Of a stretch of 64,000 nt of DNA, positions 27,226 to 36,684 are shown piece after piece. Every line of letters starts with the position of its first letter. The stretch's first letter is position 1. Below the pieces are notes generated by a model that ran no database searches, had not been told where the DNA came from, and saw only the letters and a list, made by a program, of their open reading frames with translations. The translations under genes and the position numbers were made by a program. The DNA is from Dyadobacter luteus (lineage in GTDB: Bacteria > Bacteroidota > Bacteroidia > Cytophagales > Spirosomataceae). The stretch lies in NCBI RefSeq assembly GCF_003383615.1, contig NZ_QNUL01000028.1, positions 1 through 64,000 on the forward strand, read 5' to 3'.

Positions 27226-28871
27226 CTATTTCCAGATTGATCTGGTTTTAAAAAGCTCCAGATGCTTTATTTCTATACGGTTACCCCAGAATTCAAGGAT
27301 GGATTTATAATCTGCAGCCGGCTTTCTCTGAAGCGAATAGGAATAAGCACCGTTATCAATAAATACCTCTACAGAGGTCTTATCGACATAAATGTCAGCT
27401 GTGATTTCCATACTTGTCATTCCGGAGAATAGAATACTCCATTGACCAAATTAGAATTCATGTCGTAATCCAGTATGCGTTGTCCAAATAAAGACAAGCC
27501 TGCGCTGGTAGCATGGGATAACTGAATAGTTGTACTGATACGGAACTGATCTGTCGTTTCTATTGATTTCAGTTTTTCGTTCGCCGACTGAGATGACAAA
27601 GACGACCACCGACCGGCAGACTGAAACAATTTCTCCACTTCTTTAACAGGACTACTCACCAGACGTACGCCATTTTTGGTATTGCGTAACTTCAGTTCCG
27701 TAGGCATCAGCATCATACCATTGAACGGCATTCCCTGATGTGAAATTCTGCCCCAACCGATTTGTATTCTCCGCGGATCGCTGGCTGGCATATTGGCAAA
27801 TGTCTGAGCCGCGTAAATACTTCCCGTTGTATAGTAGTGCTTCCCTGATTCAGGCGTAAATTTTTTACCATCAAAAGAGCCTATCATGTATGATGCCGAG
27901 GCACCATACATCACCCATTTGGATTTAGTTTTATCGCCATCCACAGGTAATTCAAACAAATCAGGACATTCCCAAAAACCGGTGATATGGCTCTCATATT
28001 GCCATTCCTTCAGGTTTTTGGATGTATAAACAGAATGACCATCACGCTCATTGAGCACCATTACCCAGTGTTTGGAAGGTTCGTACCACATCACTCTCGG
28101 ATTCCTGGTATCTTGGCTATTCCATTTTGCTTTCGAATCAATGAGCGGATTTTCACTGTATTTCGTCCACGTTCGCCCCTTATCCAGACTGTAAGCCATA
28201 CTTTGTACCTGCTTCTGAGGATTGTCGACAGTATAAAAAGCGATCATCGCAGGAATACTTCCTTTATTGAAGCCTGCGGTATTGTTGTAATCGATGATCG
28301 TAGAACCTGAGAACATCGTACCGGTACTGTCAGGTGACAAGGCTGTTGGCAACTCTTTCCAGTGAACCATGTCAGCACTTACAGCATGTCCCCACGACAT
28401 ATTCTCCCACTCCCGCTCGTAAGGATTATGCTGGTAAAAAAGATGGTACTCACCATCATAGAAAACCATCCCGTTGGGATCATTAATCCAGCCCCGTTTA
28501 GTTGTAAAATGAAATTGTGGCCGGTTCTTTTCATTGTAAAGAGAATCCTGACCCGTAATCACGTCGTCCTGATAAATTTTGCCGAGCCCCTCTTTTTTGC
28601 CATCGTAGCTGATAGATATGGTTTGTCCTTTGAGCGCAGACACATCGCAGAATACCCAATAATCAGGCTTACCGGAAGCCAGCCTGATTTTGAAAGAACG
28701 CTCCTGTCTGTCTTTCACTTTGAATTGCATGATCCCATGTGCCTCGCTTTGAGAAACCGGCAAATTCAGATAACGTTTGGTGATCGTGATTGGAACAGAC
28801 TGTGCATGAGCGAACTGAACAGCAACCAAAAACATTGAAATAGACAACAGACTGAAAAATCTGACACCCAT
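27226..28871 (-). pseudogene. GH32 fructan hydrolase broken by a frameshift; RDP motif altered to RNP
   Basis: The first frame (28871 to 27417) reads 484 residues: signal peptide to AHAQ (1-24), a DUF4980-like N-terminal domain (about 25-115), and the GH32 propeller with WINDPNG (nucleophile Asp131) and WECPDLF (acid/base Glu301). It stops at TGA in the C-terminal beta-sandwich right after GVFYSPE. The remaining 64 residues (ADIYVDKTSVEVFIDNGAYS) follow in another frame from an overlapping ATG at 27420. Loss of one base in a short A run at the junction would explain this. In addition the conserved RDP triplet, whose Asp stabilises the transition state, is Arg-Asn-Pro (Asn257, codon at 28101-28103). 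The intact enzyme would hydrolyse levan, inulin or sucrose-type fructosides. It lies 40 bases after dgoD. Confidence 0.8.
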
Positions 28872-28911
28872 AAAGTATGGATTGTTAAGGAAGTTTAGGG
28901 CTGTTTAATGA

Positions 28912-30060
28912 TTACCATTCCGCTGCACTGCCATCTTCATGTTCCCAGAGAGGATTCTTCCAGTTATGTCCTACCTCAGCCAGATGACGGACTTGCTCTT
29001 CATTGATTTCGATGCCTAAACCAGGCCCATCGGGTATATTGACAAACCCGTTTTCATACTGAAATACAGATGGGTCTGAAAGATAATCCAGCAAATCACT
29101 ACCCTGGTTATAATGTATCCCAAGACTTTGCTCCTGAATAAATGCGTTGTGGCAAGTTGCATCCACCTGCAAACACGCTGCCAATGCGATAGGCCCTAAG
29201 GGACAATGAGGTGCAGCCGCTACATCATAAGCTTCCGCCATCGATATAATTTTTTTACATTCGGTGATACCTCCGGCATGCGACAAATCGGGCTGAATGA
29301 TATCCGCATAACCATCGGAAAGCAACTGTTTGAAGTGCCATCTGCTGAACATCCGCTCGCCGGTAGCGATTGGAATGCAGGTATGGTTGGCTATTTCGCG
29401 CAAAGCTTCATTATTTTCAGGCAAAACAGGCTCTTCAATAAACATCGGTCTGTATTGTTCCAGCTCCTTTGCCAGCACTTTTGCCATCGGTTTATGAAGA
29501 CGCCCGTGAAAGTCAACACCTATGTCCAGATCATAGCCAACTGCCTCGCGGATTGAAGACACGCGCTCTAAAACCAGATCAATTTTTTTATACGAGTCGA
29601 TATACTGCATTTCATCAGTCGCATTCATTTTGATTGCTCTGAAACCCGATTCAAGTGATTTTTTAGCAGTATTGGCTACATCTGCAGGACGATCTCCACC
29701 GATCCAGGAGTATACCTTTATTTTGTCGCGACACTTCCCGCCCAAAAGCTGGTACACCGGAGCATTGTAAAATTTGCCTTTAATGTCCCAAAGCGCCTGG
29801 TCAATACCAGAGATAGCGCTCATCAGAATAGGCCCACCGCGATAAAACCCGCTACGGTACATCGTGTTCCAGTGTCCTTCAATATCCATCGGATCCTTCC
29901 CGATCAGACCTTCCATTAATTCGATTACGGCCGCTTTTACAGTAGCCGCCTTTCCTTCAATCACCGGCTCTCCCCAACCTACAATACCCTCGTCTGTTTC
30001 AATCTTCAAAAACAACCACCTTGGTGGCACCTGGAACAACTCGTAACTTCTGATTTTCAT
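28912..30060 (-). CDS. dgoD: D-galactonate dehydratase
   Basis: 382 residues, exactly the length of E. coli DgoD and closely similar throughout (for example [15 protein letters not shown] near 11-25, FYRGGP near 72-77, [13 protein letters not shown] near 256-268, [15 protein letters not shown] near 283-297). Enolase-superfamily residues occupy the same numbers: metal ligands Asp183, Glu209, Glu235, and catalytic His185 and His285. It converts D-galactonate to 2-dehydro-3-deoxy-D-galactonate in the cytoplasm. No other De Ley-Doudoroff gene is next to it; downstream is the broken GH32 gene, 40 bases away. Two PQQ sugar dehydrogenases elsewhere in the window could supply aldonates (inference). 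Confidence 0.93.
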   Translation of the reverse strand: MKIRSYELFQVPPRWLFLKIETDEGIVGWGEPVIEGKAATVKAAVIELMEGLIGKDPMDIEGHWNTMYRSGFYRGGPILMSAISGIDQALWDIKGKFYNAPVYQLLGGKCRDKIKVYSWIGGDRPADVANTAKKSLESGFRAIKMNATDEMQYIDSYKKIDLVLERVSSIREAVGYDLDIGVDFHGRLHKPMAKVLAKELEQYRPMFIEEPVLPENNEALREIANHTCIPIATGERMFSRWHFKQLLSDGYADIIQPDLSHAGGITECKKIISMAEAYDVAAAPHCPLGPIALAACLQVDATCHNAFIQEQSLGIHYNQGSDLLDYLSDPSVFQYENGFVNIPDGPGLGIEINEEQVRHLAEVGHNWKNPLWEHEDGSAAEW

Positions 30061-30204
30061 TTTATAAATCCGGATTCAATGTGAAACAGCGAAGCTATTT
30101 ATTTCTTCGCTAATGGCAAAAGCAGCAAGCGGAGGATTTATATCTGTGTGAAGAGAATATTTGACGAGGCTGATAGATACATTTAAAGAGGATTGATATC
30201 CACC

Positions 30205-30894
30205 TCAGCAAACGAGCCTGTAGCCAAAGCCCCGATGATTAATGATTTTTACGGAAGGGTCCTTCCTCAGGTGGGATCTCAATTTGGAAATGTACACGTC
30301 GAGACTGCGCGAACTGAAAAAATCATCATTCTTCCATACTTTTAGCAAAAGTGACTTTCTGGGAAGCATCTGAAGCTGGTGTTCGAATAAGGTGGCCAGT
30401 ACCTCGCCTTCTCTCGCGCTCAACTGTATCACCCTTTCTCCAAGAGTAAGTTTGTTTCTTTTCATGTCATATTCAAAAAGGCCAATAGATACGAGTTCTG
30501 TTTCTGCAACACCTATTTTTTGTACCAGATTCCTGTTCAGCAGCGCTTCAATACGTACTATAAGCTCATCGAAATCAAACGGTTTTTTAATATAGTCGTT
30601 ACCACCTGCCCGAAATCCTGCCAAAAGATCTTCTGTGGTTGACTTGGCTGTGAGGAACAATATCGGAATGTAAATATCCTTCGTTCGAATAGCGTGAGCT
30701 ATCTGCAAACCATTTAGAAGAGGCAGCATTACATCCAATATAACCAGGTCTGGTTTTACTTCTATGTAAGTTTCGTAGGCCATCAAACCATCAGAAATAT
30801 GAATTACTTCGAAATTCTGGGTTTCCAAAGTATCTCTGATAATTTCGCCTAAGGCAAGCTCATCCTCTACAAGCAAAATGCGCGCAGCTTTCAT
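30205..30894 (-). CDS. OmpR-family response regulator
   Basis: 229 residues: a receiver domain (4-120) with the acidic pair near 10-11, phospho-acceptor Asp54 in LVILDVMLP and the LTAKS segment near 81-85, then a winged-helix DNA-binding domain (about 130-227, ending RSHLRKDPSVKIINHRGFGYRL). Its start overlaps the end of the kinase gene by four bases (30891-30894), so the two are translationally coupled partners. Confidence 0.92.
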   Translation of the reverse strand: MKAARILLVEDELALGEIIRDTLETQNFEVIHISDGLMAYETYIEVKPDLVILDVMLPLLNGLQIAHAIRTKDIYIPILFLTAKSTTEDLLAGFRAGGNDYIKKPFDFDELIVRIEALLNRNLVQKIGVAETELVSIGLFEYDMKRNKLTLGERVIQLSAREGEVLATLFEHQLQMLPRKSLLLKVWKNDDFFSSRSLDVYISKLRSHLRKDPSVKIINHRGFGYRLVC

Positions 30895-32540
30895 AACGAT
30901 TCCGGTAGTGTAAAAATAAATTCAGTACCCGACTCCCCGCACCTACCCAGACCAATTGAACCGCCGTGTTTTTCAATGATCGCTTTCACGTAGCTCAGCC
31001 CAAGTCCATATCCTTTGATGCGATGCCCGTTAAGATCAGGGACTCTGAAAAATTTATCAAATATAAATCCTCTGAATTCTGCAGGAATCCCAATGCCATT
31101 ATCCATGACCGACACCTGAATTCCATTAGCCACGTTACGGCAATTTATAGCAATACTGACTGCATCTGCCGAATACTTAATTGCGTTGTCGATCAGGTTA
31201 ACCACTACATTCTGCATATGTAATTTGTCAGCAAACACATCAGTCTCAGCCTCGTACCGGACTGACACACTGATCTGCTTCTCTTTTCGTAACTGCTGGG
31301 AATCTGCAATAGAATTCAGCATTGTTTTGAAGTCAAAACCTTCCGGGTTCAACTGAAATCCCCCGTTTTCGTACAAGGATACATTCAGAATCTGATCCAC
31401 CATCAAAGAGAGCCTTTGTATTTCAGAAGTGGCCGTCCGAAGATATATGGATGTTTTACCAGGATTCTGATTTAAATCAACAAATTTCAAACCCTGAACC
31501 GCAGCCTGCGCCGTTGTTATAGGTGTTTTCAGCTCATGGGATATGTTACTGATGAAATCATCCTTTATTTCAGCAAGTTGCTTTTGCTTTACAATGGTAT
31601 TGTACATTACCCACATGCACATCCCGACAAACAGCAAGGCGATTACAGAACCCAATATCCCAGTGAGCATTTGCCGTCCTATAGCCGTGTAAGGTGTTTT
31701 TACAGATAGCAGAACCGTCGGTACTTCTCCTCTTAAAACATCATTTATATCATTCAGAATAGGTTTGGATACGAAAACTGAATCCTTCGAAACGTTTAAA
31801 CTGTCAATATAGCTTTGCAACAAATCCAGCTTATAACCCAGTGACTGCTTATCGTCCGAACCCGGAATTACACCAAAAACCTCCCTCGATGCGGCGGATT
31901 TCTTCTTTATTGGTGGTGGTTGCACCACTTTCTTTGTATAAATGTCGCTTAAGTCCTTGTACCACCTAACTTTACCTATAAAGGACTGGCCGGCATCAGC
32001 AAAGGTTCTAATGACCGCGTTTGCCAAATAGGTTGTATCCTGAATCGAATGAAAAAAGTAGGTCAACTTCATCTGTGCAGCTTTCTCAGGAGAGCCATCT
32101 GGATAAGAATTGATCCCTATTGTAGCAGAATAAAGCGGTTTGAGCTCACTAAACGTCAGATCAGACATTTTCCTTACAAAAAAAACATGAGGGTCTTTGT
32201 GAATTGCAAGTGTATCGCGGCTGGTTGCATCGTACATGGCATAACTATTATCTATACCGTTATTAAAGCCAATTTGGATTCCCTTGGTGAAGTCAAAAAT
32301 TCTGAATCCAAAGTCATTCTTGTTCCGCACTACTTTCTGCATAAGTATCCTTACTGTATCAGCAAGTTGCCTGTCTCGTTCAATCAGGGCGACATCCAGT
32401 AATTTTTTAATATCAGCCTGCTTCTTTTCCTTGCTGACCGCGTAGCTGTCCATCAGCCAGATTCCCTGCAGTATCACAACCGCAGTTATCGACAAGCACA
32501 TCAGCACCAGAATCCATTTCATCGGGTATTTTCTCATCAT
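30891..32540 (-). CDS. sensor histidine kinase, membrane-bound
   Basis: About 549 residues from ATG 32540 (a TTG at 32543 and an ATG at 32537 are neighbours). TM1 at about 9-30, a large periplasmic sensor region (about 35-285), TM2 at about 290-312, then HisKA with NISHELKTPITT (His335) and an ATPase domain with N and G boxes (VVNLIDNAIKYS, DNGIGIP, GYGLGLSYV). The periplasmic part has no recognisable fold. It sits between a TlpA-like gene (9 bases upstream) and its response regulator (4-base overlap), so the three form an operon. Confidence 0.9.
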   Translation of the reverse strand: MMRKYPMKWILVLMCLSITAVVILQGIWLMDSYAVSKEKKQADIKKLLDVALIERDRQLADTVRILMQKVVRNKNDFGFRIFDFTKGIQIGFNNGIDNSYAMYDATSRDTLAIHKDPHVFFVRKMSDLTFSELKPLYSATIGINSYPDGSPEKAAQMKLTYFFHSIQDTTYLANAVIRTFADAGQSFIGKVRWYKDLSDIYTKKVVQPPPIKKKSAASREVFGVIPGSDDKQSLGYKLDLLQSYIDSLNVSKDSVFVSKPILNDINDVLRGEVPTVLLSVKTPYTAIGRQMLTGILGSVIALLFVGMCMWVMYNTIVKQKQLAEIKDDFISNISHELKTPITTAQAAVQGLKFVDLNQNPGKTSIYLRTATSEIQRLSLMVDQILNVSLYENGGFQLNPEGFDFKTMLNSIADSQQLRKEKQISVSVRYEAETDVFADKLHMQNVVVNLIDNAIKYSADAVSIAINCRNVANGIQVSVMDNGIGIPAEFRGFIFDKFFRVPDLNGHRIKGYGLGLSYVKAIIEKHGGSIGLGRCGESGTEFIFTLPESL

Positions 32541-32549
32541 CAAAGCTGA

Positions 32550-34016
32550 TTAAATTGATAATATTTTCCCGATCTCCTCTACTCTCTTTACATGGCTTCC
32601 CACTACATAACCCTCGCTATTCACCACGAAATGGGATGGATAGGAATGAAATTTAAAAACGTTATTTAATATCGCTGCTTCGTCGTTTGTCAAATTGATA
32701 AAGTCTCCGTTGATCTTGTATTTTTCCTTCACACGTTGTACGCCTTGTTCTTTAGTTTTGACAGAAAAAAATACAAATTTGATAGGTTTGCCTTCAAAGG
32801 CTGAGATCAATTTGGGGTAGCCGGGCATTTCCATCATACAAGGCGCACACCAATCTCCCCAAAAGTCGATAAAGACACTAGTACCCTGTAATTTTTCAAA
32901 TATCCGGATCAAATTAACCTTCAGACTATCACTTGCTTTAGACTCCCGGATCTGGCTGATGATATGAAAGCTTGGAAAACCCTTATTGATGGATGCTGAC
33001 AATTTCTCAAATTTGTTTTGGAGGACCGGATTATCAATCACCGCAGAAAACACTGCCCCCGCCACTACGTTCGCCCTGGCTCGTGCATCAAACTGACTGG
33101 CATACACGTTATAATACATCAGTTGCTTGACCAGTCCGTCGGATACTTTATCAATCAGTGGCAGACTGCCCGTAACAGGGCTATTCCCATTCTCCTCTTT
33201 GAGAACAGCATACTCCGGATTGATCGCCAACATAATGAGGTATCCATACGAAAGCCTGTTCAGGAATTCATAGTACGCAGAGTTATTGAAGGCTTCAGCA
33301 TTTTCAATGGGTATTGATCCAATCAGACTTTGTAGCGTCTCATGAGAAATCGTCTCGTTTACTTTCCCAAAGAAGGGATGTAAGAGAATCTCCCTTGCTG
33401 CCATATAAGTCAATTGATTCTTCTGCCATTTACCGAAATCCTCATTTTGAACCTTGCTGTTACCAATAAATGTATCCAGTAATGCCAATTGTTCTTTCAA
33501 AAGTTTCAACCTTAAAGAAGCAAAATCGCTGTCCGATAAACGTTTGTCTCCCGGATTAGCCTGCGTTGCAAAATCTTTTCGGCGCAATTCATTTTGGAAT
33601 TGAAGAAACAAATGATTGAATCCGGCAAATTCCCCCTTACATACAAAGGCATCGGTATAGGAGCGTTCTTTTCCCAGCTTTTGCGTGTCTATTTCGAGCT
33701 GAAGGTGCCCACCCGGCTTTGCTACAGCACTTACATATCCATCTCCATAATTAAGCTCAATATCACCAGCGAAGGGTTGAAAAACCAAGCCCTCGAAGGA
33801 TCCGTCAGAAGCCACCTGAAATGCATGGTTGTCACGGTTTCCCGATACGTCAAATGTGATGATCTTCACAAAACTTTCGTGCTCGCCTCTTTTGAATCCC
33901 AGGATTTTACCCGTTACAAGAATACTGTCTTTATCAGTTAAATTGGCTGGTAATTTTTGCCCGAAACCGGAGTATGCAACAGTTGTAAGAATCAGAATAA
34001 AAAGGAGTCGCTTCAT
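32550..34016 (-). CDS. TlpA-like thioredoxin-fold protein, secreted
   Basis: 488 residues: a signal peptide (1-19, ending SGFGQ), a beta-rich N-terminal domain (about 25-125), a long helical middle region, and a C-terminal thioredoxin domain with DFWGDWCAPCMMEMPGYPK (WCAPC near 388-392) and a cis-Pro region SYPSHFVV near 460. This is the layout of Bacteroidota TlpA/DUF4369-like lumenal thiol oxidoreductases. It should act in the periplasm on disulphides. It is the first gene of an operon with a membrane kinase and its regulator, suggesting that the thiol protein modulates, or is controlled by, that signalling pair (inference). A TATATTTG box lies just upstream. Confidence 0.85.
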   Translation of the reverse strand: MKRLLFILILTTVAYSGFGQKLPANLTDKDSILVTGKILGFKRGEHESFVKIITFDVSGNRDNHAFQVASDGSFEGLVFQPFAGDIELNYGDGYVSAVAKPGGHLQLEIDTQKLGKERSYTDAFVCKGEFAGFNHLFLQFQNELRRKDFATQANPGDKRLSDSDFASLRLKLLKEQLALLDTFIGNSKVQNEDFGKWQKNQLTYMAAREILLHPFFGKVNETISHETLQSLIGSIPIENAEAFNNSAYYEFLNRLSYGYLIMLAINPEYAVLKEENGNSPVTGSLPLIDKVSDGLVKQLMYYNVYASQFDARARANVVAGAVFSAVIDNPVLQNKFEKLSASINKGFPSFHIISQIRESKASDSLKVNLIRIFEKLQGTSVFIDFWGDWCAPCMMEMPGYPKLISAFEGKPIKFVFFSVKTKEQGVQRVKEKYKINGDFINLTNDEAAILNNVFKFHSYPSHFVVNSEGYVVGSHVKRVEEIGKILSI

Positions 34017-34038
34017 GTTCTAAAGATTTAGTCTGAAC

Positions 34039-34046
34039 CAAATATA
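34039..34046 (-). promoter_or_regulatory. TAnnTTTG promoter box of the TlpA-like/kinase/regulator operon
   Basis: On the minus strand 34046-34039 reads TATATTTG, a perfect match to the Bacteroidota -7 element. It lies 23 bases before the ATG at 34016, giving a very short leader. The -33 element upstream is only loosely matched. Confidence 0.45.
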
Positions 34047-34170
34047 GATGGAGTTACAATCTCATAAAACCTATTTAGGGAACGTTAACATTGATCAAAA
34101 AGAGAAAACCACAATTCTAGTATCTGCCAACAACCTTGTAGCACACTGAAAGTTTAAATACGCCATCTTA

Positions 34171-34202
34171 TTGACAATGAGCAGCAATAACCCGTATCTT
34201 TG
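34171..34202 (+). promoter_or_regulatory. Bacteroidota-type promoter of the 66-residue membrane protein gene
   Basis: TTG at 34171-34173 and a perfect TAnnTTTG box (TATCTTTG) at 34195-34202, 21 bases apart, matching the expected -33/-7 spacing. The ATG at 34221 follows 18 bases later. Confidence 0.55.
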
Positions 34203-34220
34203 CGGCTCAATATCAAAAAT

Positions 34221-34421
34221 ATGGTTGCTAAAATTTTAACCTCTATCGGGCTGGCCAGCTCCAATATCCTGCTCTACTACTTTTTAATGCAATTAGAAGT
34301 GATTCCAGGTTACAAATTACTCTTTATTCTGGTGAGAGCAGTATTCATTACAAGCATTCTCATGCAAAGTCTGGTGGCTTGCGGATTCTTCAAAGGACAG
34401 AAGCTCTGGACCTGGAAATAA
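34221..34421 (+). CDS. small membrane protein, unknown
   Basis: 66 residues from ATG 34221 (the frame also contains a TTG at 34200, but that lies inside the promoter box). Two hydrophobic segments, about 5-25 and 33-55, separated by a short polar turn (EVIPGYK), with a basic C-terminus ending GQKLWTWK. No family recognised. A dedicated promoter and a terminator-like hairpin make it a self-contained unit between two minus-strand genes, which supports it being real despite its size. Confidence 0.6.
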   Translation: MVAKILTSIGLASSNILLYYFLMQLEVIPGYKLLFILVRAVFITSILMQSLVACGFFKGQKLWTWK

Positions 34422-34457
34422 GCCGGTGTTTTGTTCTAATGGATGTAACAATAAAAA

Positions 34458-34484
34458 AGTCCGGACATGCGAACATACCGGACT
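34458..34484 (+). terminator. hairpin after the small membrane protein gene
   Basis: A 7-bp GC-rich stem (34458-34464 with 34478-34484) and a 13-nt loop, 37 bases after the stop. No long T-tract follows directly. Confidence 0.45.
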
Positions 34485-34580
34485 CTGATTTACTTTATTA
34501 TCAATTTTTGTTTTCTGATTGCTGAAGGATTGCTGCTAAGGCAAGTATGTTCATCTCATTTGCATGTGATGAGACCTTTT

Positions 34581-35441
34581 TTAGTAAGTCAGACTTTTCA
34601 GATAGGATATCGTCTGCGGCACCTGAGTCTTATAGCTTGGGCTTTCGTCTTCGATATAATAATGTTCAATTCCTGATTTCCTGGCAGCTTTCAGAATAGC
34701 AGGAATATTCAATTGCCCTGTTCCCAAAGCCACATCATTTTCTACCGGCGTACCTCCTGAAAGGTTACCTTCCACACCTTTTTTAAGATCCTTAAGGTGC
34801 ATCAGTTTATAACGTTTCGGATACTTGGTCAGTAATTCAGCCGGATCGCCGCCAGGGAAAAACGCCCACAGAATATCAAGCTCGAAGCTTACGTACTTTG
34901 GATCTGTTTTCTGAATGATATAATCCATCAAAGTTCCGTTTTCGTACTTTTCCCATTCATAACCGTGATTGTGATAGCAGAAAGTCAGATCGTGTTCATC
35001 TTTCAATTTTTTACCGATCTGGTTAAAGTCAGCAATGGCTTTATCAGCCATCTCTTTTGTAAAGGCTCCGCTATGAGGAATCCAAGCCACACGAACAAAT
35101 TTAGCACCCAGGGTTTTGGCATTATTGGCTACCTCGTCTGTTTTGTTAAGCGCGTCGGGATACTGTACACCAAAGGAAGAGCATTTAATACCACGCTCGT
35201 CGAGCATTTTGCGAAGTTCTGCAGCCGTTTTTCCAAACAAACTTGAAAACTCCATATCCTTAATACCGAGTTTCTGCAAAGTGTCAAGCGTTGCAGCCGG
35301 ATCTTTGGCCAGACTTTTCCGGTAGGTGTACGATACCATTCCCGGTGTTCCGGGAAAAAGAGGCTTGCCCTTTTGAGCAACTACTGCACTCGTAACAAGG
35401 CAGATAAGGGTAAAAGCTAAAACAATACTTCTGGTTTTCAT
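34581..35441 (-). CDS. secreted sugar phosphate isomerase/epimerase-like TIM barrel
   Basis: About 286 residues from ATG 35441, which begins a signal peptide (MKTRSIVLAFTLICLV to VVAQ). The rest is an AP_endonuc_2/xylose-isomerase-like barrel: DTLQKLGIKDMEFSSLFG near 55-70, RVAWIPHSG near 118-126, FCYHNHGYEWEK near 154-165, SFELDILWAFFPGGDP near 187-202, LMHLKDLKKG near 213-222, and YYIEDESP near 262-269. His, Asp and Glu at strand ends fit the family's metal site. The export signal implies action on sugars outside the cytoplasm, a common arrangement in Bacteroidota. The exact substrate is unknown. Confidence 0.82.
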   Translation of the reverse strand: MKTRSIVLAFTLICLVTSAVVAQKGKPLFPGTPGMVSYTYRKSLAKDPAATLDTLQKLGIKDMEFSSLFGKTAAELRKMLDERGIKCSSFGVQYPDALNKTDEVANNAKTLGAKFVRVAWIPHSGAFTKEMADKAIADFNQIGKKLKDEHDLTFCYHNHGYEWEKYENGTLMDYIIQKTDPKYVSFELDILWAFFPGGDPAELLTKYPKRYKLMHLKDLKKGVEGNLSGGTPVENDVALGTGQLNIPAILKAARKSGIEHYYIEDESPSYKTQVPQTISYLKSLTY

Positions 35442-35718
35442 GTTAAGGATTTTTGGGTACAATAGCAGGACGAGTTTGGTATGTTCCGACCCCGATAAAC
35501 AGTGATTCAATTCAAAAGTGCGCAAAATTGACTATTTGAGCAAATATCAAGAAGTCTATAAAACTTCGAAGCACTGGAATCATAAAATATACAAATACCA
35601 TTAACCAGTATTTGGTACAAACAAACAGAATCAGGAGAACAAACAGCTATCTATCTTTATGATTAAGAGAATCATTGCTTCCTTTAATCGCAACTAAACT
35701 CAGCAACTTATAAAACCC

Positions 35719-36495
35719 ATGGCTATCAACTTTTCCAATGGCTATTCTCTGGTGAATGGGATCAGTATGTACTATGAACTGTATGGCGAGGGACAACCGC
35801 TCGTGTTACTGCACGGAGGCGGTTCTACAATACAAACCACTTTTGGGCGCATCATTCCGGAACTGGCCCAATTCCGCAGGTTGATTTGTGTAGAACTTCA
35901 GGCGCATGGTCGCACCGGTGACAGGGATACCCCTATCAGCTTTGCGCAGGATGCAGATGATGTGGCAGGTTTGCTGAAAAATCTAAATGTTGAGAAAGCA
36001 GATATTTTCGGATTCAGTAATGGAGCCACCACAGCGCTTCAGATGGCAATCAGCCATTCGACCATATGTGGGAAAGTAATGGCAGGCTCAACCCTGCTCA
36101 AACGCAACGGAGCACCTGCCGGCTTCTGGGAATTTATGAAGCATGGTACGTTTGATCACATGCCTGACCTGTATAAAGATGCGTTCTTGTCTGTAACTCC
36201 CGACCAGGTAAAGCTGCTGAATATGTATCAAAAATGCGCAGACAGAATGAATCAGTTTAAAGATTTTACTGACGAAGAGATCAGATCCGTTCAAGCGCCT
36301 GTATTGCTTATTAACGGTGATACAGATGTAGCCAGCTCAGAACACATTGTCGCCGTATCCCGCCTGATCCCCGATTGCCGGCTTGCTATTCTGCCGGGAG
36401 GGCACGGTGCCTATTTGGGTGAGATCACAACGATTTCAGATCATTTCGATAGCCGCCTCATTCTTTCCTTACTGCAACAATTCCTTTCATCATGA
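35719..36495 (+). CDS. alpha/beta hydrolase
   Basis: 258 residues, no signal peptide, so cytoplasmic. Family landmarks: VLLHGGG near 29-35 (oxyanion hole), nucleophile elbow GFSNGA near 95-100, acid loop LINGDTD near 196-202, and PGGHGAYLG near 224-232 with the likely catalytic His. The substrate cannot be told. Transcribed alone on the plus strand; the 189 bp to the next gene hold no obvious site. Confidence 0.85.
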   Translation: MAINFSNGYSLVNGISMYYELYGEGQPLVLLHGGGSTIQTTFGRIIPELAQFRRLICVELQAHGRTGDRDTPISFAQDADDVAGLLKNLNVEKADIFGFSNGATTALQMAISHSTICGKVMAGSTLLKRNGAPAGFWEFMKHGTFDHMPDLYKDAFLSVTPDQVKLLNMYQKCADRMNQFKDFTDEEIRSVQAPVLLINGDTDVASSEHIVAVSRLIPDCRLAILPGGHGAYLGEITTISDHFDSRLILSLLQQFLSS

Positions 36496-36684
36496 TACAT
36501 TACTGATCCGAATCCCACTGGCATCACCTATTTAAGACTCCTTATCATTGTAACCGCACCTTCATTATCTGAATGAACTTTGCTAGCTTTGAGTCGATTC
36601 CTCAAAAAACAGAAATTGTTGTGGAATGACACAGATTGGCATAATATATATGTGTATCTGCATCGGGATTTTCAGTGAGTTTAT

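Noticed and set aside
34581-35441. Longer start at 35525 for the isomerase-like protein
   Set aside because: The extra 28 residues precede a clear signal peptide beginning at the ATG at 35441.
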